NCBI RefSeq assembly: GCF_014202765.1
Contig: NZ_JACHHN010000003.1
Coordinates: forward strand, 496,001 to 560,000
Direction of reading: 5' to 3'
Origin: Silvimonas terrae
GTDB lineage: Bacteria; Pseudomonadota; Gammaproteobacteria; Burkholderiales; Chitinibacteraceae
Length of the DNA stretch: 64,000 bases
Positions 62,666 to 64,000 of the stretch are shown in pieces. Below the pieces are notes generated by a model. The model had not been told where the DNA came from. It did not search any database and saw nothing but the letters and a program-made list of their open reading frames with translations. Positions within the stretch are counted from its first letter, which is position 1. Each line of letters begins with the position of its first letter. A program made the translations under genes and the position numbers.

Positions 62666-63871
62666 ATGGATAACGCCAGAAACCGGCTGCGGATCAACAT
62701 GATCTCGTGGCTGAGCTATTTCTTTACCGGCTCGCTCGTCTCCACCCTGGGTATTGTTTTGTTCCCGGTCTCCCAGGCCTTTGGCAAAACCCCGGCTTTT
62801 ATCGGGCAGATGTTTACGCTGATGAACATTGGCCTGTTCTTACCCATCATGGTCAGCGGCATGCTGATGCGCCACGTCCACCTGGGCACGCAGTTGATCG
62901 TGGGCTCCGCGATCTCGGCGCTGACCTGTGCCGCCCTGTTTATCTTTCCGGCCAACATCACCGCCTTTGGTGTGGGTGTTTTTCTGATTGGTGCGGCGTC
63001 CGGCATCATGATGGCGATCGGCAGCTATCTGGTGGTCCGGATTAACGATGACGCCAAAGCCCGTTCTGCCAACCTGATTTTTACCGACTTCTTCTTTGCC
63101 CTGGCCGGGGTGGTGCTGTCGCTGGTGTTGGGTTATCTGTTCAAGCACGGCGCCAGCTGGCTGGCCATGTATGGCGCAATGGGTATCCTCAGCGTGCTGA
63201 TGATCATCCTGTGTCTGGGCGTCAAGTTTCCCATCGTCAAACAGACCGCCAGCGATATGCCGGTGAGCGGCACTCAAGAACCCTGGGGCATTGCGGCCTG
63301 GATACTTTGTTTTGCCCTGTTCTGTTTCTTGCTGGCCGAGCCGGTGTTCACCATGTGGTTGCCCACCTGGCTGAAAGAACAGTTTGGCATGGCGCCGGAT
63401 CAGGCTGCGTATTACATCACCACCTACTGGACGGTGAAATCCATTGGCCTGTTCGTCAACCAGTTCACGGTCCGCTTTATCAAACTGCGTACCTATCTGC
63501 TGGCCTCCACCGTGGTCGGCCTCTTCAGCCTTGTTCTGGCCGCCAACAGCGCCGCGCCCGGTTTGATTCTGGTTTGCGCCGGGCTGTTCGGCTTCTGTAA
63601 CTCTGGTTTGTTCTCCGGCCTGATGAGCTACGGCAGCCTGCAAGTGCGCAACTCGCCGCCAACGCTGACGTCCGCGCTACTGACCATCGGCACGATCGGC
63701 ACGCTGGTGTTCTCCTCCCTGTCTGCCTTTGTCTACAGCCAGTGGGGTCTGCACTGGGCGCTCAATACCGCCACGGTGGCCTATGTGTTGCTGCTGGTCA
63801 GTCTGGTTGCGGCCTGTATCACCAGCAAGGCAGAAAAGCTGGGGGTTCCGGTGAGAATCCACGGCGCTTGA
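62666..63871 (+). CDS. MFS transporter (TsgA-like), probably for nucleosides
   Basis: A 401-residue MFS protein with twelve helices. The opening INMISWLSYFFTGSLVSTLG and the block LIGAASGIMMAIGSYLVVRI resemble the TsgA group of E. coli and Salmonella, whose substrate is unclear. Placed last in an operon with a Tsx channel, phosphorylase, aldolase and mutase, it most likely imports nucleosides across the inner membrane; no NupC or NupG homologue is seen here. That function is an inference. Confidence 0.78.
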   Translation: MDNARNRLRINMISWLSYFFTGSLVSTLGIVLFPVSQAFGKTPAFIGQMFTLMNIGLFLPIMVSGMLMRHVHLGTQLIVGSAISALTCAALFIFPANITAFGVGVFLIGAASGIMMAIGSYLVVRINDDAKARSANLIFTDFFFALAGVVLSLVLGYLFKHGASWLAMYGAMGILSVLMIILCLGVKFPIVKQTASDMPVSGTQEPWGIAAWILCFALFCFLLAEPVFTMWLPTWLKEQFGMAPDQAAYYITTYWTVKSIGLFVNQFTVRFIKLRTYLLASTVVGLFSLVLAANSAAPGLILVCAGLFGFCNSGLFSGLMSYGSLQVRNSPPTLTSALLTIGTIGTLVFSSLSAFVYSQWGLHWALNTATVAYVLLLVSLVAACITSKAEKLGVPVRIHGA

Positions 63872-63890
63872 GAAATCACAAGCAGTTCTC

Positions 63891-63917
63891 GCCCGGCCTT
63901 TCTGGTCGGGCGCTTTT
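63891..63917 (+). terminator. Terminator after the nucleoside operon
   Basis: GCCCGGCC (63891-63898) pairs with GGTCGGGC (63904-63911), one G-T pair, loop TTTCT, then GCTTTT. Confidence 0.8.
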
Positions 63918-63943
63918 CATCTCACTGCCAGAGTGTACTCAAC

Positions 63944-64000
63944 ATGAATTCTTCGTCTCTCCCGGCCCGACCGGTTTATACCCAGGTCACACACGCCGTA
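63944..64000 (+). CDS. Start of an unidentified gene (runs off the right edge)
   Basis: Nineteen codons are visible, starting MNSSSLPARPVYTQVTHAV, open to the edge. CAGAG lies ahead of the ATG. The N-terminus has no signal peptide. It is too short to assign; a dehydratase or other metabolic enzyme is conceivable but not supported. Confidence 0.4.
   Translation, partial: MNSSSLPARPVYTQVTHAV

Noticed and set aside
1-64000. CRISPR arrays, tRNA and rRNA genes
   Set aside because: No regularly spaced direct repeats and no cloverleaf or rRNA-like stretches were recognised on either strand. A dedicated scan was not possible here.

Overview
The window reads as chromosome of a betaproteobacterium, most likely of the Neisseriales (Chromobacteriaceae-type, such as Silvimonas or Chromobacterium relatives). 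This rests on the trimeric general porin, the uvrA - MFS - ssb neighbourhood, a Neisseria dRS3-like repeat and uniformly GC-rich codon use. The taxon is an inference. No rRNA, tRNA or CRISPR array was seen.

Layout. 1-7070 is housekeeping: a minus-strand run of yafS-like methyltransferase, rnhA, dnaQ, ispD, msrC, ispF and a partial homocysteine methyltransferase, with gloB and mltD diverging (the Escherichia coli mltD-gloB-yafS-rnhA-dnaQ order). 7165-13316 holds uvrA and two MFS exporters. 13317-20990 is a hexuronate locus: GntR regulator, UxuA, an SDR-type fructuronate reductase, a KdgM-like porin, an ExuT-like transporter and a cytoplasmic GH31 glycosidase. ssb follows at 21227-21751.

21752-30279 looks like a genomic island inserted exactly at the ssb stop codon. 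It is flanked by 9-bp direct repeats, has a repeated 8-bp motif at both ends, and starts with a truncated tyrosine recombinase. Inside are an AraC regulator with a Fur box, broken siderophore export and receptor genes spliced to an unknown reverse-strand fragment, and AT-rich genes of unknown function. The latter include an intact two-gene module (two-helix membrane protein with a GAF-like domain plus a small basic protein) that is the best candidate for an undescribed system.

30681-33513 has a 53-residue small gene, a porin, a small conserved-looking gene and osmC. 33669-50379 is one minus-strand operon of about 19 genes for an aryl polyene pigment: ketosynthases, chain-length factor, ketoreductase, dehydratases, two acyl carrier proteins, an aromatic ammonia-lyase for the starter, acyltransferases, a glycosyltransferase, a LolA-like carrier, an MMPL exporter and a halogenase-like flavoenzyme. 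The starter ligase is fused to a dehydratase-like domain. The logic is aromatic amino acid to arylacrylate, ligation to ACP, chain extension and desaturation, lipid attachment, and export to the outer membrane.

50442-57855 carries a cation/proton antiporter, an aldo-keto reductase, galK and galT, YnfA, Zur, a secreted protein and a LOG-family protein. 57902-63871 is a nucleoside salvage unit: LysR regulator diverging from purine nucleoside phosphorylase, deoC, deoB, a Tsx-like outer-membrane channel and an MFS transporter. The start of another gene runs off the right edge.
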